Shown: one piece after another, positions 9,753 through 18,974 of the stretch
Layout of the letters: every line of letters starts with the position of its first letter
Numbering within the stretch: position 1 is the stretch's first letter
Program-made: the position numbers and the translations under genes
From: Gillisella vitis
Lineage (GTDB): Bacteria; Pseudomonadota; Alphaproteobacteria; Rhizobiales; Rhizobiaceae
DNA length: 64,000 bases
Direction of reading: 5' to 3'
Assembly: GCF_001541345.2 (NCBI RefSeq)
Contig: NZ_LMVL02000002.1
Location: forward strand, 930,001-994,000
The notes under the pieces: generated by a model
What the model was told of the DNA's origin: nothing
The model's database searches: none
What the model saw: the letters and a program-made list of their open reading frames with translations, nothing else

Positions 9753-10889
9753 CTATTCCATTTTTCTGACTGCGAAGGCCTCGGGTATAGCCTGGGTGAT
9801 CGCCTTTTTCATCACCGTCGGCAAGGCCTGGGCTTCAAGATTGATGAGCGGCTCCCACCATCCGTGATCGGCCCAATGGTAATCATCGGGCCGAACCTTG
9901 ACCGCATCGGCCCGGAAGATCGTCAGCCGTAGCTCGAAATGGGTAAACACATGGGTGATGACGCCGCAGGGCCGCCAATTGGCATCCATCGGCGCGCTGG
10001 CCTCGCTGTCGTCGCCGTCGATGCGAGCCGTCCATTCGGTGGTCGGCACTTCCGTCATGCCACCCAGAAGCCCCTTGTCGGCGCGCTTGCGCAGCAGGAT
10101 GCGGTTGCGGTCATCAAGAGCGATGAAGGCGGCACCAAGCCGTATCGGCTTGGCCTTTTTCGCTGCCTTGACCGGAAAATGCTCGGGGTCATGGGCTTTC
10201 AGCGCCAGACAGTGGGTGTTGAACGGACAGAGCGAACAGGCAGGCCGTTTTGGCGTACAGATCGTCGCTCCCAGATCCATCATCGCTTGCGCGAAGTCGC
10301 CGGGCCGCTCAGTGGGCGTCAGCGCCGCGACCTGTGCCTTGATCGCCGGTTTGGCGCCAGGCAGGGGATCGGATATCGCATAGAGCCTCGAAATCACTCG
10401 CTCGACATTGCCATCCATCACAGCCGCCTGCCGGTTAAACGCAATGGCGGCAATGGCGGCGGAGGTATAATCGCCGATGCCGGGCAGTGATTGCAGGCCT
10501 TCCTGGGTGTCGGGAAACACGCCGCCATGCAGATCGGCGACAGCCTCGGCGCATTTTTTCAGGTTGCGGGCGCGGGCGTAATAGCCCAGGCCCGCCCAGG
10601 CCGCCATCACGTCCTCGGTGGGCGCGCTGGCAAGATCGGTGACTTTCGGCCAGCGGGCCAGGAATTTCAGGAAATAGGGTTTGACCGCCTGCACCGTGGT
10701 TTGTTGCAGCATCACTTCCGAAAGCCAGATGTGATAGGGATCAGGCCTGACACCACGCGCTGCCATTGGCGGCGAGATCCGCCAGGGCAGATCACGGTGA
10801 TGGCGGTCATACCAGGCGAGAAGGTCGTCAGTGCTTGGCCCGTCTTCGTGAGAGGTATGTTCGGCAAGTTTTCGGGTTTTCATGCTCAT
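9753..10889 (-). CDS. mutY: A/G-specific adenine glycosylase MutY
   Basis: MutY removes adenine mispaired with 8-oxoguanine in base-excision repair. The 378-residue protein shows the catalytic Glu segment SEVMLQQTTVQAV, the helix-hairpin-helix LPGIGDYTSAAIAAIAF with the catalytic Asp in AVMDGNVERVISR, the Fe-S loop with C-x6-C-x2-C-x5-C spacing (CTPKRPACSLCPFNTHC) and a C-terminal NUDIX-like 8-oxoG recognition domain. The frame is open far upstream to 11495, but that part lies antisense to the DUF721 gene. The start is taken at the ATG pair 10889/10883. The divergent promoter with the DUF721 gene is about 50 bp long and contains CTATATATAT. Confidence 0.95.
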   Translation of the reverse strand: MSMKTRKLAEHTSHEDGPSTDDLLAWYDRHHRDLPWRISPPMAARGVRPDPYHIWLSEVMLQQTTVQAVKPYFLKFLARWPKVTDLASAPTEDVMAAWAGLGYYARARNLKKCAEAVADLHGGVFPDTQEGLQSLPGIGDYTSAAIAAIAFNRQAAVMDGNVERVISRLYAISDPLPGAKPAIKAQVAALTPTERPGDFAQAMMDLGATICTPKRPACSLCPFNTHCLALKAHDPEHFPVKAAKKAKPIRLGAAFIALDDRNRILLRKRADKGLLGGMTEVPTTEWTARIDGDDSEASAPMDANWRPCGVITHVFTHFELRLTIFRADAVKVRPDDYHWADHGWWEPLINLEAQALPTVMKKAITQAIPEAFAVRKME

Positions 10890-10940
10890 ACTATATATAT
10901 GGTGACGAATCACGGCGCATATCAAGCGTTCCGGATTGCA

Positions 10941-11510
10941 ATGACGAGGCACCATCCAGCCATGGCCTTCAAAAAACGCGGCGCTGCCCAGATTTCGGAA
11001 CTGGCCAACGGTATCATCGATCCGGTGATTGCGCGGCGTGCCGGGATTTCGACGGCGCTGCTGTCGTCCTGGGACGAGATTGCCGGGGCCGATTTTGCCG
11101 ATTGCACACGGCCTGAAAAGATCGTCTGGCCGAGGCGCGACTATGCCGGACAGGATTCGGGCCAGAAATCCGGCCCGAAGTCGAGTGCGCCTGCCGGTCA
11201 ATCCGGCGGCTATAAGGCGGGCGTGCTGACCATTGCCTGCGAAGGGGCGCGGGCGCTGTTTCTCAACCATGCGCAGGGCGAGTTGATTGCTCGCATCAAC
11301 GGGTTTTTCGGCTATCCGGCCATCGGGCAGATTCGGATCGTGCAAAAACCGGTCTCCAACACCGCCAAGCACCGGCGCGGGCCGGGCCGTCTGGATGCGG
11401 TGCAGGCGAAAAAGCTCTCGGAAATGACTGAGGGGATTGAAAGCGACAAGCTCAAAAAAGCAGTCGAGCGGCTGGGCCGGGCGGTGTTGTCGCAAAAAAA
11501 GCCGAAATGA
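10941..11510 (+). CDS. DUF721 (DciA-like) protein
   Basis: The protein has 189 residues from the ATG at 10941; ATGs at 10899 and 10962 (MAFKKRGAAQISEL) are alternatives, and the latter matches the usual rhizobial N-terminus. The core ISELANGIIDPVIARRAGISTALLSSWDEIAGADFADCTRPEKIVWPRR is the DUF721 domain, KH-like and related to DciA, the bacterial replicative-helicase loader/operator. A later segment GVLTIACEGARALFLNHAQGELIARINGFFGYPAIGQIRIVQKP completes it. A Ser/Gly-rich insertion lies near residues 75-95. The role in helicase loading is known for DciA in other bacteria and only inferred here. It is divergent from mutY, a conserved rhizobial arrangement. Confidence 0.82.
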   Translation: MTRHHPAMAFKKRGAAQISELANGIIDPVIARRAGISTALLSSWDEIAGADFADCTRPEKIVWPRRDYAGQDSGQKSGPKSSAPAGQSGGYKAGVLTIACEGARALFLNHAQGELIARINGFFGYPAIGQIRIVQKPVSNTAKHRRGPGRLDAVQAKKLSEMTEGIESDKLKKAVERLGRAVLSQKKPK

Positions 11511-11708
11511 CAGCTTTGTAATTTGAATTGGCAGGCCAAAACCCTCACATACAGTCTGAACCGTGCTGTGGGGCGGTGGTGTGCCTGTCTCGCGACAACT
11601 CAGTCTTGCGAGCGATGTCTTGCCAGATGATGTATTGTCAGGTTGTGAGAGACAGGTATAACCGGGCGCAGGTTTACAGCACGATCGTTACTCTATGCGG
11701 GTGAAATA

Positions 11709-12392
11709 ATGTCGAATTCAGAACTGACCCTGACCAAGCGCCATCTTCTGGCCGGTATCGCCACGGCGGCCACAGGCCTCGCCGTCTCCGGCATGGTAAG
11801 CCCGGCCTTTGCCGCCGCCGAAATGCCCAAGCCCGACCATGATGTCGATATGGCAGAGGTGATGAAACCCGGCGCCCTGCCGGACATGGCGCTTGGCAAG
11901 CCCGATGCGCCGGTCAAGATCGTCGAATATTTCTCGATGACCTGCCCGCATTGCGCTCATTTCCACGCCACGACCTTCGATACGATCAAGGAAAAATACA
12001 TCGATACCGGCAAGGTCTATTTCGTGTTCCGCGAATTTCCCTTCGACCCTGCTGCCACCGCTGCTTTCATGCTGGCGCGTTGCGCCCCGAAGGATCAATA
12101 TTATCCGTTCATCACCATGTTCCTGAAGCAGCAGCGCTCCTGGGCCGCGCCTGACAATGGCGATGTGCGCGGTGCCATGCTGCAAATGTCGAAAATGGCC
12201 GGTTTCACACAGGAAAGCTTCCAGGCTTGCTTGACGAACACCAAGCTTGCCGGTGATGTAACCGCAGAGCGGGACCGCGGCGCCAAGCAATTTGGCGTCA
12301 ACGCAACCCCGACCTTCCTGATCAACGGCAAAAGCTATTCTGGAGATATGTCGGTTGAATCCATGTCGGCGCTCATCGACAGCCTTCTCTGA
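11709..12392 (+). CDS. DsbA-family thioredoxin-like thiol:disulfide oxidoreductase, exported
   Basis: The protein has 227 residues. A signal-type N-terminus (LTKRHLLAGIATAATGLAVSGMVSPAFAA) precedes a thioredoxin fold with an inserted helical domain. The active site is CPHC in EYFSMTCPHCAHFH (about residues 80-83), and the cis-proline loop is NATPTFLINGK. Such proteins oxidise or isomerise disulfides in envelope proteins. The KR before the hydrophobic core is compatible with Sec or, less likely, Tat export. A strong terminator follows, so the gene seems monocistronic. In rhizobia this gene usually sits between DUF721 and smc, as here. Confidence 0.88.
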   Translation: MSNSELTLTKRHLLAGIATAATGLAVSGMVSPAFAAAEMPKPDHDVDMAEVMKPGALPDMALGKPDAPVKIVEYFSMTCPHCAHFHATTFDTIKEKYIDTGKVYFVFREFPFDPAATAAFMLARCAPKDQYYPFITMFLKQQRSWAAPDNGDVRGAMLQMSKMAGFTQESFQACLTNTKLAGDVTAERDRGAKQFGVNATPTFLINGKSYSGDMSVESMSALIDSLL

Positions 12393-12411
12393 CACTGCGC
12401 ATCCGATCAAG

Positions 12412-12446
12412 ACGGGCGGTGGCGAAAGCCATGCGCCCGTTTTTTT
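12412..12446 (+). terminator. Rho-independent terminator of the dsbA-like gene
   Basis: ACGGGCG (12412-12418) pairs with CGCCCGT (12434-12440), followed by a run of seven T including the last stem base. It lies 20 bp after the stop codon. Confidence 0.8.
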
Positions 12447-12471
12447 GTGGCCGGTGTCAGTGTTGGGCTTC

Positions 12472-12600
12472 GCCCCCCTCATCCGGCTGCCGCCACCTTC
12501 TCCCCGCTGGGGAGAAGAGTCAGGAACCGCAGCGTCTCGGTTCTCCTCTCCCCAGCGGGGAGAGGTCCGCCGAGCGCAGCGGAGGCGGGGTGAGGGGGAG
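12472..12600. repeat. RIME-like rhizobial intergenic mosaic element
   Basis: This 130-bp block consists of nested palindromes: CTTCTCCCC-GCT-GGGGAGAAG (12497-12517), CCTCTCCCCAGCGGGGAGAGG-type (12545-12565), TCCGC...GCGGA, and outer arms CCCCCTCA / TGAGGGGG. This is the hallmark of the RIME elements described in Rhizobium/Sinorhizobium intergenic regions. It sits between the dsbA terminator and smc and would fold into a multi-branched RNA or cruciform. Confidence 0.8.
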
Positions 12601-12707
12601 CCACACGGTCTTCCTTTTGACTGTTCCTTTCAAAAACCTTCTCAATCTGGCAGACAATACGCTTCAGAGGCTGCTGCTCCTGAGGATCTCTTTGTTGGGA
12701 TAGGCCC

Positions 12708-15700
12708 ATGAAGTTCACCAAGCTTCGGGTCGTCGGCTTCAAATCCTTTGTCGAGCCCACCGAATTCATCATCGAGCGCGGACTGACCGGTGTTGTCGGG
12801 CCAAACGGCTGCGGCAAGTCCAATCTGGTTGAGGCGCTGCGCTGGGTGATGGGGGAAAACTCCTATAAGAACATGCGCGCTTCCGGCATGGATGACGTGA
12901 TCTTTTCCGGCTCCGGCAATCGCCCGGCCCGCAATTCGGCGGAGGTTGGGCTATATCTCGACAATTCTGATCGCACCGCGCCCGCCGCCTTCAATGACAG
13001 CGACGAAATTCAGGTCAGCCGCCGTATCGAACGGGAAAACGGTTCTGTCTATCGCATCAATGGCAAGGAAGCCCGCGCCAAGGATGTGCAATTGCTGTTT
13101 GCCGATGCCTCGACCGGGGCGCGTTCGCCGTCGATGGTTGGCCAGGGGCGGATTGGCGAGTTGATCCAGGCCAAGCCGCAGGCACGCCGGCAATTGTTGG
13201 AAGAGGCCGCCGGTATTTCCGGCCTGCATTCGCGCCGTCATGAGGCGGAACTGCGGCTGCGTGCCGCCGAAACCAATCTGGAGCGGCTGGAGGATATTGT
13301 CGCCCAGCTGGAAAGCCAGATCGAGAGCCTGAAGCGCCAGGCCCGTCAGGCCAATCGCTTCAAGATGCTATCCGCCGATATCCGCGCCCGCGATGCCATG
13401 CTGCTGCACATCCGCTGGACGGAAGCGCGGCAGGCCGAGGCCGAGGCGGAAGCGTCGCTCAACGAGACGACCTCGCTGGTGGCCGAACGGGCGCAGGAGC
13501 AGATGGAGGCGGCCAAGGCCCAAGCTATTGCCAGCCTGCAATTGCCTGCGTTGCGTGACGAAGAGGTCAAGGCCGCAGCCAGCCTGCAACGCTTGCAGAT
13601 TGCCCGCAGCCAGCTGGAGGAGGATGCCGGACGGCTGTTCAAGCGTCGTGACGAACTGACCCGGCGGCTGTTGCAGCTGGAAGAGGATATTACCCGCGAG
13701 CAGCGGTTGGTTGATGACAATGCCGAAATTCTTGAGCGGCTGGCTGCCGAGGAAGCCGAACTGGAAGAGGTGCTGACGGAAAGCGGCCAGGAGGCCGACG
13801 ATCTGCGCATCGCCCTGGAAGACGCCTCTGCCAGCCTTGCCGACAGCGAATCCCGCTTTGCCGCAATCACCGCCGAACGCGCCGAGGCGGCAGCCGGGCG
13901 CAACCAGTTGGAACGGGCGCTGCGCGACCTTGCCGACAAGCGATTGCGGCTGGAGCGTCAGGCCGACGAGGCAGGCCGCGAACTGGATGCCGTGGCCGAA
14001 AAGCTCGCGGCCCTGCCGGACCCGGAGGAAAAGCGCGAGGCGGTGGAAGCCGGTGAATATGCCGTGGAAGAGGCTGAAAGCACGGTTGCGCAAGCGGAAG
14101 AGGCTTTAAGTGCCGCACGTCGCGCCGAGGCACTGGCCCGTGGCCCGGTGGACGCGGCACGCTCTACCTTGGCGGCGTTGGAAACCGAGGCGAAAACTAT
14201 TGCCAAAATGCTGGCCTCTTCGGCCAGCGCCGGAGAATTTTCGCCTGTGGCCGATGCACTAACCGTCGAGCGCGGCTTTGAAACTGCGCTTGGTGCCGCG
14301 CTTGGCGACGATCTGGAAAGCCCGCTTGATGCGCGTGCGCCCGCCCATTGGGCCATGCCCGGGCCGGATGGCGATGACCCGGCTTTGCCCGCTGGCATCG
14401 TCGCTCTCGCCACGCATGTGTCCGCACCGCAAGCTTTGTTGCGTAGGCTAAAACAGATTGGCATCACCGATGCGGCCACCGCGCAACGCCTGCAACCGGA
14501 CCTGAAACCCGGCCAGCGGCTGGTGACGCGGGAGGGGGCCGTCTATCGTTGGGATGGCCATGTCACAGGCTCTGAAGCGCCGAGTGCGGCAGCCCTTCGC
14601 CTTGCCCAGAAGAACCGCCTGAAGGCATTGGAAGAAGAGGTTGACGAGGCTCGCATCGGGCTGGAAGACGCTGAAGAACAATTGACGGCAGCGCGCGAGA
14701 CGGTGACACGAAGCGAGGCTGGGCTTGCAGAAGGGCGTGAGCGTCAACGGTTGATCCTGCGTCAGCTGTCGGAAGCCCGCGAGGCGCTGACCGTTGCCGA
14801 GCGTGCCAGCGGTGATCTGCTGCGCCGTCGCGCCGTGGTGGAAGAGGCGGTCAACGGGCTTCGCGCCCAGATCGAAGAGGCCGAAAGCCTGGCCGAAGAG
14901 GCGCAGATTGCCCTTGCCGATCAGGCCGACCTGACGTCGCTGGACGACCAATTGCGGCAATTGCAGATGGAGGTCGCTACCGGTCGCGGACTGGTGGCCG
15001 AAGCCCGTGCCCGCCATGAAGGGTTTGCCCGAGAAAACGACCAGCGCCAGCGCCGGATCATGGCGATCCGTCAGGAGCGGCAAAGCTGGGCGCAACGGGC
15101 GGCTAGTGCTAGCCAGCATATCGCCACGCTGAGGGAGCGCGAGGCGGAAGCCCGCGACGAAATGGCCGAGCTGGAAGCGGCCCCCGACGAATTCGATGAA
15201 AAGCGCCGTCTGCTGATGGGCGAGCTGGACAAGGCCGAAGCCGCACGGCGTGCTGCCGCCGACCGGCTGGTGGAGGCCGAGGCCCGCCAGCGTCAGGCCG
15301 ATCAGGTCGCTGCTAGCGCCTTGTCGGCGCTGGCCGAAGCGCGCGAGCGCCGGGGCAGGGCGGAAGAACGATTGCTGTCTGGACGCGAGCGGCGCAAGGA
15401 TGCCGAGGCCCGTATTCAGGAAGCGCTCAATGTCGGCCCGCACGAAGCCTTCCGCCTGACCGGGTTGAAACCCGATGACGCGATCCCTGACCTGCGCGAG
15501 GTCGAGCGTGATCTGGACCGCCTGAAAATCGAGCGCGAACGGCTGGGCGCCGTCAACCTGCGCGCTGATGAAGAGCAGAAGGAATTGTCCGATAAGCTCG
15601 CAGCCCTGATCAAGGAGCGCGACGATGTGATCGACGCGATCCGCAAACTGCGGGGCGCGATCCAGAGCCTGAACCGCGAGGGCCGGGAACGGCTGGTGGC

Positions 15701-16169
15701 GGCTTTCGACGTGGTCAATGCGCAGTTCCAGCGGCTGTTCACCCACTTGTTCAACGGTGGCACGGCGGAATTGCAGTTGATCGAAAGCGACGATCCGCTG
15801 GATGCTGGCCTGGAAATCCTCGCCCGACCGCCTGGCAAAAAGCCGCAAACCATGACGCTGCTGTCCGGCGGTGAGCAGGCCTTGACAGCGATGGCGCTGA
15901 TTTTCGCGGTCTTCCTCACCAATCCGGCGCCGATTTGCGTGCTGGACGAGGTCGATGCGCCGCTCGACGACCACAATGTCGAGCGCTATTGCAACCTGAT
16001 GGACGAAATGGCGGCCTCGACCCAGACCCGTTTCGTGATCATCACCCACAATCCGATCACCATGGCCCGCATGAATCGGCTGTTCGGCGTCACCATGGCC
16101 GAACAGGGTGTCTCCCAGCTGGTGTCCGTGGATTTACAGACGGCGGAGCAATTGCGCGAGGCTGTCTGA
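12708..16169 (+). CDS. smc: Chromosome segregation ATPase SMC
   Basis: SMC forms the condensin-like ring that organises and segregates the chromosome. The 1153-residue protein has a Walker [17 protein letters not shown] (about 32-47), two long coiled coils rich in Ala/Glu/Arg (about 170-500 and 640-980), a hinge domain around 515-625 ([26 protein letters not shown]...), and the C-terminal head with signature [19 protein letters not shown] and Walker [15 protein letters not shown]. The length is normal for alphaproteobacterial SMC. The ATG at 12708 follows TGGGATAGGCCC. No scpAB genes are adjacent. The identification is secure. Confidence 0.97.
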   Translation: MKFTKLRVVGFKSFVEPTEFIIERGLTGVVGPNGCGKSNLVEALRWVMGENSYKNMRASGMDDVIFSGSGNRPARNSAEVGLYLDNSDRTAPAAFNDSDEIQVSRRIERENGSVYRINGKEARAKDVQLLFADASTGARSPSMVGQGRIGELIQAKPQARRQLLEEAAGISGLHSRRHEAELRLRAAETNLERLEDIVAQLESQIESLKRQARQANRFKMLSADIRARDAMLLHIRWTEARQAEAEAEASLNETTSLVAERAQEQMEAAKAQAIASLQLPALRDEEVKAAASLQRLQIARSQLEEDAGRLFKRRDELTRRLLQLEEDITREQRLVDDNAEILERLAAEEAELEEVLTESGQEADDLRIALEDASASLADSESRFAAITAERAEAAAGRNQLERALRDLADKRLRLERQADEAGRELDAVAEKLAALPDPEEKREAVEAGEYAVEEAESTVAQAEEALSAARRAEALARGPVDAARSTLAALETEAKTIAKMLASSASAGEFSPVADALTVERGFETALGAALGDDLESPLDARAPAHWAMPGPDGDDPALPAGIVALATHVSAPQALLRRLKQIGITDAATAQRLQPDLKPGQRLVTREGAVYRWDGHVTGSEAPSAAALRLAQKNRLKALEEEVDEARIGLEDAEEQLTAARETVTRSEAGLAEGRERQRLILRQLSEAREALTVAERASGDLLRRRAVVEEAVNGLRAQIEEAESLAEEAQIALADQADLTSLDDQLRQLQMEVATGRGLVAEARARHEGFARENDQRQRRIMAIRQERQSWAQRAASASQHIATLREREAEARDEMAELEAAPDEFDEKRRLLMGELDKAEAARRAAADRLVEAEARQRQADQVAASALSALAEARERRGRAEERLLSGRERRKDAEARIQEALNVGPHEAFRLTGLKPDDAIPDLREVERDLDRLKIERERLGAVNLRADEEQKELSDKLAALIKERDDVIDAIRKLRGAIQSLNREGRERLVAAFDVVNAQFQRLFTHLFNGGTAELQLIESDDPLDAGLEILARPPGKKPQTMTLLSGGEQALTAMALIFAVFLTNPAPICVLDEVDAPLDDHNVERYCNLMDEMAASTQTRFVIITHNPITMARMNRLFGVTMAEQGVSQLVSVDLQTAEQLREAV

Positions 16170-16192
16170 CCGTCTTCGACGGTTCTTGTTTT
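16169..16192 (+). terminator. Terminator-like hairpin after smc
   Basis: ACCGTC (16169-16174) and GACGGT (16178-16183) form a short stem around TTC, followed by TCTTGTTTTTAT. The stem begins at the last base of the smc stop codon. Confidence 0.6.
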
Positions 16193-16225
16193 TATATCTT
16201 TAAATATATATTTTTTGGATGATTG

Positions 16226-16579
16226 ATGATATACATCGTGCGGTTCCATTCCGACTTCATTCCTGAGTGGAAGGCATTGGACTTGGGTTTGAAGGAATTG
16301 GTGGGTGAGGTATTGGATCATCTCGAAGACGATGGCCCGTTTTTGGGTCGTCCTGAGGTGGGTACGCTTTCTGGTTCGGATCATGCCAATATGAAGGAGA
16401 TCAGGGTCAAATTTGGAAAGCAGGTCTGGCGTTTTGCTTTTGCCTTCGACCCGGCCCAAAGTGCGATCATTCTTTGTGGAGGCGACAAGCAAGGCATGAG
16501 CAAAACGCTGTTTTACAAACAATTGATCGGCAAAGCTGACGCACGATTTTCTTCCTGGCTAAAGGACCAAGCGCAATGA
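16226..16579 (+). CDS. RelE/HigB-like (Gp49 family) toxin
   Basis: The protein has 117 residues from the ATG at 16226, with GGAT as ribosome site; a TTG three bases upstream is in frame. The segments IYIVRFHSDFIPEWKALDLGLKELVGEVLDHLEDDGPFLGRPEVGTLSGSDHANMKEIRVKFGKQVWRFAFAFDPAQSAIILCGGDK... show the order typical of Gp49/HigB mRNA-interferase toxins: an N-terminal helix pair, then the KELR-like strand (MKEIRVKF), then VWRFAFAFDP, then IILCGGDK. The next gene overlaps by 4 bp (ATGA) and encodes an XRE antitoxin, confirming the toxin-first (HigBA) order. The preceding 40 bp are very AT-rich, a likely promoter. Confidence 0.83.
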   Translation: MIYIVRFHSDFIPEWKALDLGLKELVGEVLDHLEDDGPFLGRPEVGTLSGSDHANMKEIRVKFGKQVWRFAFAFDPAQSAIILCGGDKQGMSKTLFYKQLIGKADARFSSWLKDQAQ

Positions 16580-16905
16580 GCACTGAGTGGAAGACGTTAC
16601 GCGCGGAACTCCCCGACGATGTTCGTGTTCGGCTTGACGCAAAACGTCAAGATCGTCGCCTGGGTAAGGCTTTGGCGGAAGTGCGCAAGGCTATGCAGGC
16701 CACGCAGCAGGAGGTCGCATCAGGAGCCGCCATGACGCAGAATACCGTTTCGAAAATGGAAAATGCTGATGATGTGCTGATATCGTCCATCGTGCGCTAC
16801 ATGCATTCCATTGGGGGCGGTGTCGAACTCGTGTTGAAAATGCCAGACGGGAAAGCGAAGCGTGTCGATTTCGACCCGGACATTTATGTGAAGCAGACTG
16901 CGTGA
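16576..16905 (+). CDS. XRE-family antitoxin (HigA-like)
   Basis: The protein has 109 residues. The helix-turn-helix reads LAEVRKAMQATQQEVASGAAMTQNTVSKMENADDVLISSIVRYMHSIGG (about 33-83), an XRE fold. A C-terminal strand GGGVELVLKMPDGKAKRVDF is typical of antitoxins paired with Gp49-like toxins. It should neutralise the toxin and repress the shared promoter. The start codon overlaps the toxin stop (ATGA), which couples translation. The pair looks intact, unlike the vapBC remnant near 53 kb. Confidence 0.83.
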   Translation: MSTEWKTLRAELPDDVRVRLDAKRQDRRLGKALAEVRKAMQATQQEVASGAAMTQNTVSKMENADDVLISSIVRYMHSIGGGVELVLKMPDGKAKRVDFDPDIYVKQTA

Positions 16906-16969
16906 TGGGCTGGCATTGCCCAATTGGCCTTACCGGCGGGCGCGGCCAGATATTTGACAGGAGATTTGC

Positions 16970-17386
16970 ATGGCCCGCTGGATACTGCTGCTGACCGCTC
17001 TTGTCTGCCTTTTTGCGATTCCGGCAGCAGCTGAAAATCTCTCCGGCAATTTCCTTGCGCAGACCGTGAAAACCTCCAAGCCGCATCGCGATGCGCTGAC
17101 GGGGCTGGTGCGTGGCCGTCAGGGGATTCCGCTCTGGGTGCTGAACATGGTCGGCAAGGATGATTATATCGGGCTCGCTTCCGTTGAAATGCCTGTAGAC
17201 GACAAGCCCATGCAATTGTTCTACGCCTGCCAGCCGAAGCGTTGCGAGCAAAGCGCCGTTCGTGTGCTGTTTTCCGCCGATGGCAAGCATGCGGTGATGC
17301 GTATTCAGGACCAGGCTGAAGGCGAGATCTTTCTCGGCACGCCAAGCGAGGCGGAAAAGACCGCATTGGCGCGTGCTCCGGGCTGA
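16970..17386 (+). CDS. Ivy-like periplasmic lysozyme inhibitor
   Basis: The protein has 138 residues. A signal peptide (MARWILLLTALVCLFAIPAAAE) is followed by a mature domain of about 115 residues. The segment LFYACQPKRCEQSAVRVLFSADGKHAVMRI aligns with the diagnostic Ivy loop, C-K-P-H-D-C followed by a strand with VLFS. In Ivy that disulfide-bridged loop plugs the active site of C-type lysozyme; here the His is replaced (CQPKRC). If correct, it protects peptidoglycan in the periplasm from lysozyme or autolysins. The ATG follows GACAGGAGATTTGC, an ideal ribosome site. It is monocistronic. The call rests on the loop and fold pattern, so it is good but not certain. Confidence 0.68.
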   Translation: MARWILLLTALVCLFAIPAAAENLSGNFLAQTVKTSKPHRDALTGLVRGRQGIPLWVLNMVGKDDYIGLASVEMPVDDKPMQLFYACQPKRCEQSAVRVLFSADGKHAVMRIQDQAEGEIFLGTPSEAEKTALARAPG

Positions 17387-17537
17387 TAGTCTGAGAAATA
17401 GCGATTTTAAATCATGCTGCCTGCAACGGATGATAGGTCGCAATCCCTTGTATTTAAATAGGAAATAGAGATCTTGCTTTGATTGGAGAGATTTTCTCCT
17501 CTCCAGCAAGCCACGATTGCTAAATGCCAATTCCAAT

Positions 17538-17554
17538 AGTATGCTCAACATACT
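17538..17554. promoter_or_regulatory. Inverted repeat upstream of the MFS gene
   Basis: AGTATG (17538-17543) and CATACT (17549-17554) form a perfect inverted repeat with a 5-bp spacer, about 120 bp before the transporter start. It lies in a 286-bp non-coding stretch (17387-17672) that shows nothing else. It is a possible operator; no regulator gene is adjacent. Confidence 0.35.
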
Positions 17555-17672
17555 TTACGGCATCTTGCCGCGCAGATAGCGTGGTCAGGATGGCTGAGGG
17601 ATTATCCAAAAGGTCTGACCGGGCGCGAGGAGGCGAGCGGTTGAACCGTTATCGGCATCAATGGGAGGCATT

Positions 17673-18923
17673 ATGCTGTCGACAACATCGCGACCGGGCT
17701 CGTCCCGGATCATTTTTCTGGTTTTTCTGGCGGCGATGATTGAAGGTTTCGACCTTCAGGCTGCGGGCGTGGCGGCGCCGAAACTGGCGCCGGTCTTCGG
17801 GCTGACACCCGCCCAGATGGGACTGTTCTTTTCCTCTGCGACATTTGGCCTGATCTTTGGCGCCGTTTCCGGCGGCATGATCTCGGACCGGTTTGGACGC
17901 CGTTTGGGCCTTAGCCTGGCGCTTTTCATCTTCGGGATCTTCTCGCTTGCCACGGCAGCAGTCACATCCGTAGAAGGCTTGATCGCTATGCGCTTTCTCA
18001 CCGGTGTCGGCCTGGGCGGAGCGTTGCCGAACCTGGTGGCCATAGCTGTCGAGTCGACCACGCCGGAGCGCCGCGGCCGGGCCGTGTCGATCATGTATGC
18101 CGGTATTCCATTTGGCGGGGCGATTGCCAGCGTGGTGGCCATGGCTGGCCTGCATGACGACTGGCGCACCATCTTCATTGCCGGCGGCATCATGCCGATG
18201 CTGCTCGTGCTGCCACTGTTTATGATGCTGCCGCAGCTCAAGGTCGAAAAGTCGGAAAAGACCAAGAAGGAGGGCGCCTGGCGTCAGGTGTTTTCCGCCG
18301 ATACGGCACTGCGCAGCATCCTACTCTGGACGGGTTTCTTCTTCGGCATCATGGTGCTCTATCTTCTGCTCAACTGGTTGCCGACCCTTCTGGTCACGCG
18401 CGGACTGGATCGCCAGCAGGCGGGCCTCATTCAGGTGATCTTCAATATTGCCGGGGCCGTGGGCGGCTTGACAGGCGGATGGTTCCTTGATGGGAAACGT
18501 AAGGTCCTCAACGGCTCGCTCTGCTTCCTGCTTCTGGTCGTCTCGCTCGTGCTGCTCGGACTGGCACCGGCCAATTTCGCCGCCAATGCCATCGCTGGTG
18601 CCTTGATCGGGGTGAGCGTCATGGCTGCCCAGTCACTGCTCTACGGCATTGCGCCGCAATGCTACGCGCCCGATGTTCGTGGCACCGGCGTGGGACTTGC
18701 CGTTGCGGTTGGCCGGTTCGGTTCGGTGGTCGGGCCGCTGTTTGCCGGTGGTTTGATTGCTGCTGGACGCTCGCCGACCGAGGTGTTGATGGCGATCGTG
18801 CCGGTGGGGGTGGTTGCTGGTATCGCAACCGTTCTGCTGTTGTCGCGGCTGCGCGACCTGCCGCAGGATAGCACCGCGAAGGATGTGCCTGGACATGCAA
18901 CGCCATCCATGGTCAAGCCTTGA
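17673..18923 (+). CDS. MFS transporter, aromatic acid:H+ symporter-like (AAHS)
   Basis: The protein has 416 residues from the ATG at 17673, which has GGGAGG just upstream; the ATG at 17661 contains that ribosome site within its own codons and is less likely. About 12 membrane segments are visible. The MFS motif A appears as GGMISDRFGRRLGL (about 69-82) and the acidic FLAAMIEGFDLQAAGVAAP near the N-terminus matches the D-G-F/Y-D signature of AAHS carriers (MhpT, PcaK). It likely imports an aromatic or organic acid with protons. No catabolic genes adjoin it, so the substrate is open. Confidence 0.83.
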   Translation: MLSTTSRPGSSRIIFLVFLAAMIEGFDLQAAGVAAPKLAPVFGLTPAQMGLFFSSATFGLIFGAVSGGMISDRFGRRLGLSLALFIFGIFSLATAAVTSVEGLIAMRFLTGVGLGGALPNLVAIAVESTTPERRGRAVSIMYAGIPFGGAIASVVAMAGLHDDWRTIFIAGGIMPMLLVLPLFMMLPQLKVEKSEKTKKEGAWRQVFSADTALRSILLWTGFFFGIMVLYLLLNWLPTLLVTRGLDRQQAGLIQVIFNIAGAVGGLTGGWFLDGKRKVLNGSLCFLLLVVSLVLLGLAPANFAANAIAGALIGVSVMAAQSLLYGIAPQCYAPDVRGTGVGLAVAVGRFGSVVGPLFAGGLIAAGRSPTEVLMAIVPVGVVAGIATVLLLSRLRDLPQDSTAKDVPGHATPSMVKP

Positions 18924-18974
18924 CCGGTTGGGGATCTTGCTTGGGAAGCCGTCCGGCATTCTGGTTGTAAAACC

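Noticed and set aside
10491..10940. Upstream part of a long plus-strand frame leading into the DUF721 gene
   Set aside because: It lies antisense to mutY, has no domain, and family homology begins only near residue 150 of the long frame.
12472..12600. CRISPR-like array
   Set aside because: The repeats are nested palindromes without regular unique spacers, as in RIME elements.
14448..16049. 533-codon minus-strand frame opposite smc
   Set aside because: It is a GC-driven shadow of the smc gene; smc is complete and conserved on the plus strand.
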